This document shows positions 39,911-41,410 of a stretch of 41,410 nt of DNA, one piece after another. The notes beneath the pieces are model-generated. The model was not told the DNA's origin. It saw only the letters and a list, made by a program, of their open reading frames with translations, and did no database searches. This stretch comes from Saprospiraceae bacterium UBA2329 (GTDB lineage: Bacteria > Bacteroidota > Bacteroidia > Chitinophagales > Saprospiraceae), in NCBI GenBank assembly GCA_002344975.1, contig DDUV01000027.1, positions 26,782-68,191 on the forward strand. Direction: 5' to 3'. The position numbers and the translations under genes were made by a program. The stretch's first letter is position 1. Each line of letters starts with the position of its first letter.

Positions 39911-41318
39911 ATCCATCTTTTTCCTGAGCGCCCTTGTGCTGCTCTCTTTTGCGCTGACGTTCATCGCATTTTCATGCAAACAGGCGACTACGGCTACCAC
40001 CGCACCGTCCGCGTTGGAACCCTCTGCCGCTGCGCCTGCTTGGGCCGACGGCGCCAACATCTACGAGGTCAACATCCGGCAGTACACGCCCGAAGGCAGC
40101 TTCAACGCATTTGCCACGCACCTGCCCCGGCTCAAAAACATGGGCGTGGACATCCTCTGGCTGATGCCCATTTTCCCGGTTTCCGAAGAGCGCCGCAAAG
40201 GCACACTCGGCAGTTATTATGCCGTATCGGACTTCCGTCAGATCAATCCCGAATTCGGTACGATGGAGGACTTCCGCGCCATGCTCGACGAAGCCCACCG
40301 CCTCGGTCTGCGCGTCATCCTCGACTGGGTGCCCAACCACACCGGCTGGGGGCATACCTGGATCAAAGAGCACCCGGAGTATTATACCCAAAACAAAGCA
40401 GGTGAAATCGTTGACCCGATTGATCCCAAAACCGGCGAGTCCTGGGGCTGGACCGATGTGGCCGATCTCAATTATGACAATGCCGATATGCGCAAGGCCA
40501 TGATCGGAGATATGCTCTTCTGGATCAAAGAGGTAGGCGTTGACGGATTCCGCTGTGACGTAGCCGGCGAGGTGCCCGACGATTTTTGGAAAGACGCCAC
40601 GGCTCAACTCCGTCAGGCCAAATCCGACCTCTTCATGCTGGCCGAAGCCGAACACCCGCCGCATCGCAACGACGCGCACTTTGCCATGTCTTACGGCTGG
40701 AGTTTTCACCACCTGATGAACGAGATTGCCAAAGGCGAAAAAAATGCCTCCGATGTAGCTGTCTGGTTAACTGAAGACCGCGCCAAATTCCGCAAGGGCT
40801 ACCACATGCAGTTCATCACCAACCACGATGAAAACTCCTGGAACGGCACCGAATTTGAACGCATGGGCGAGGCCGTCAAAACGATGGCGGTACTGGCTTT
40901 CACTTTCGATGGAATGCCGCTCATTTACTCCGGTCAGGAAGCAGGGCTGAGCAAGCGATTGGCGTTTTTTGAAAAAGATACCATCCTTTGGGACAACCTG
41001 CCCGCTTATGAACCTTTCTATCGCAGTCTGCTCGATCTGAAGCATCGCAACAAAGCGCTCTGGAACGGCGCGGCTGGCGGAGAACCGGTCATCATTCCGG
41101 TCGGAGACTCTAAAAAAGTGCTGGCTTACCTGCGCGAAAAAGGCGATCAGCGCGTGGTGGTCATCCTCAATCTCAGTCCGGATCCACAAGACATCGTGCT
41201 GAAAGACAAGCGCTTGGCCGGCAGTTATTCCAATATTTTTGCCAACAGCAGCACGGCCATTACGCCCGGTATGAGCCTCAAACTCAATGCCTGGGATTTT
41301 CTCGTACTAGACAAGTAA
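39903..41318 (+). CDS. GH13 alpha-amylase-family lipoprotein
   Basis: A 471-residue glycoside hydrolase of the alpha-amylase family, anchored as a lipoprotein (Cys25 in IAFSC). The barrel starts IYEVNIRQYTPEGSFNAF. Conserved regions: DWVPNHTG (region I), GFRCDVAG with nucleophile D219 (region II), MLAEAE with acid/base E248 (region III), FITNHDENSW with D309 (region IV). A small C-terminal beta domain follows. It acts on alpha-glucans at the periplasmic or outer surface. The ATG at 39903 overlaps the preceding gene; the TTG 6 bases earlier is less likely. Confidence 0.9.
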   Translation: MNKSIFFLSALVLLSFALTFIAFSCKQATTATTAPSALEPSAAAPAWADGANIYEVNIRQYTPEGSFNAFATHLPRLKNMGVDILWLMPIFPVSEERRKGTLGSYYAVSDFRQINPEFGTMEDFRAMLDEAHRLGLRVILDWVPNHTGWGHTWIKEHPEYYTQNKAGEIVDPIDPKTGESWGWTDVADLNYDNADMRKAMIGDMLFWIKEVGVDGFRCDVAGEVPDDFWKDATAQLRQAKSDLFMLAEAEHPPHRNDAHFAMSYGWSFHHLMNEIAKGEKNASDVAVWLTEDRAKFRKGYHMQFITNHDENSWNGTEFERMGEAVKTMAVLAFTFDGMPLIYSGQEAGLSKRLAFFEKDTILWDNLPAYEPFYRSLLDLKHRNKALWNGAAGGEPVIIPVGDSKKVLAYLREKGDQRVVVILNLSPDPQDIVLKDKRLAGSYSNIFANSSTAITPGMSLKLNAWDFLVLDK

Positions 41319-41364
41319 TCTGCTTCGCAGTTCATCTGCAAGTAAATCTGCTTCACAGTTTATC
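41315..41364. repeat. Dispersed repeat, inverted copy, at the GH13 stop codon
   Basis: 41315-41336 is the exact reverse complement of unit 2 at 34052-34073, and 41342-41364 is close to the reverse complement of unit 1. Its first bases include the stop codon of the GH13 gene. The following DNA to the window end is word-like repeat (GGAATCCGAAATC in several forms). Confidence 0.7.
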
Positions 41365-41410
41365 GTCAGGCGGAATCCGAAATCCTGAATCGGGAATCCG
41401 AAATCGGGAA

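Noticed and set aside
1..41410. Avoidance of GAATTC because of the EcoRI-like enzyme
   Set aside because: GAATTC occurs at 562, 11663, 17664, 29925 and other places, including inside the methyltransferase gene. Avoidance is not evident in this window.

Overview
The window reads as Bacteroidota DNA, probably Saprospiria- or Chitinophagia-like. The lineage is inferred from protein families (a type IX secretion C-terminal signal, FISUMP, DUF2911, DUF5706), from TAnnTTTG-type -7 promoter elements and from many lipoproteins. No rRNA, tRNA, CRISPR array, transposase or integrase was recognised.

Layout. (1) 1-8.4 kb is GC-rich and all + strand: the end of a Mn-type superoxide dismutase with an extra C-terminal domain, a YfcC-family carrier, a DUF2911-YCII-NTF2 fusion protein, a small haem lipoprotein, an AAC(6')-like acetyltransferase, a secreted GH53 endo-galactanase and an alpha/beta hydrolase. 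(2) 8.7-25.4 kb is a clearly AT-rich island with every gene on the - strand. Its left part (10.2-14.7 kb) looks like an integrase-less integron cassette array. Four ~140-bp palindromic attC-like sites separate compact cassettes that carry a DoxX protein, a complete EcoRI-like restriction-modification pair, a small exported/membrane protein pair and a DUF4259 protein. Its right part (14.9-25.1 kb) is a tight ten-gene operon with four radical SAM proteins, a methyltransferase, a TupA-like ATP-grasp protein and four glycosyltransferases, one fused to a NodB deacetylase. A second type of palindromic site lies on each side of it. (3) 25.8-41.4 kb is GC-rich core-like DNA: an APC permease, a cyclase-TolB-TPR protein, a PLP decarboxylase, an ADP-ribosylglycohydrolase, two thioredoxin-fold proteins, an acyl-CoA dehydrogenase, a DUF5706 membrane protein, an atypical aminotransferase, a GNAT-nitrilase fusion, a lipoprotein and a GH13 lipoprotein.

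The intergenic DNA of the GC-rich parts is full of short dispersed repeats: a MITE/REPIN-like palindromic element in about three copies, a GATRAACTGCG-type repeat that overlaps two stop codons, a CCCTCC/GGAGGG hairpin and word-like tandem repeats. The strongest candidates for something new are the cassette array with its EcoRI-like system and the radical SAM/glycosyltransferase operon between paired palindromic sites. All family calls come from reading motifs; no database search or alignment program was run.
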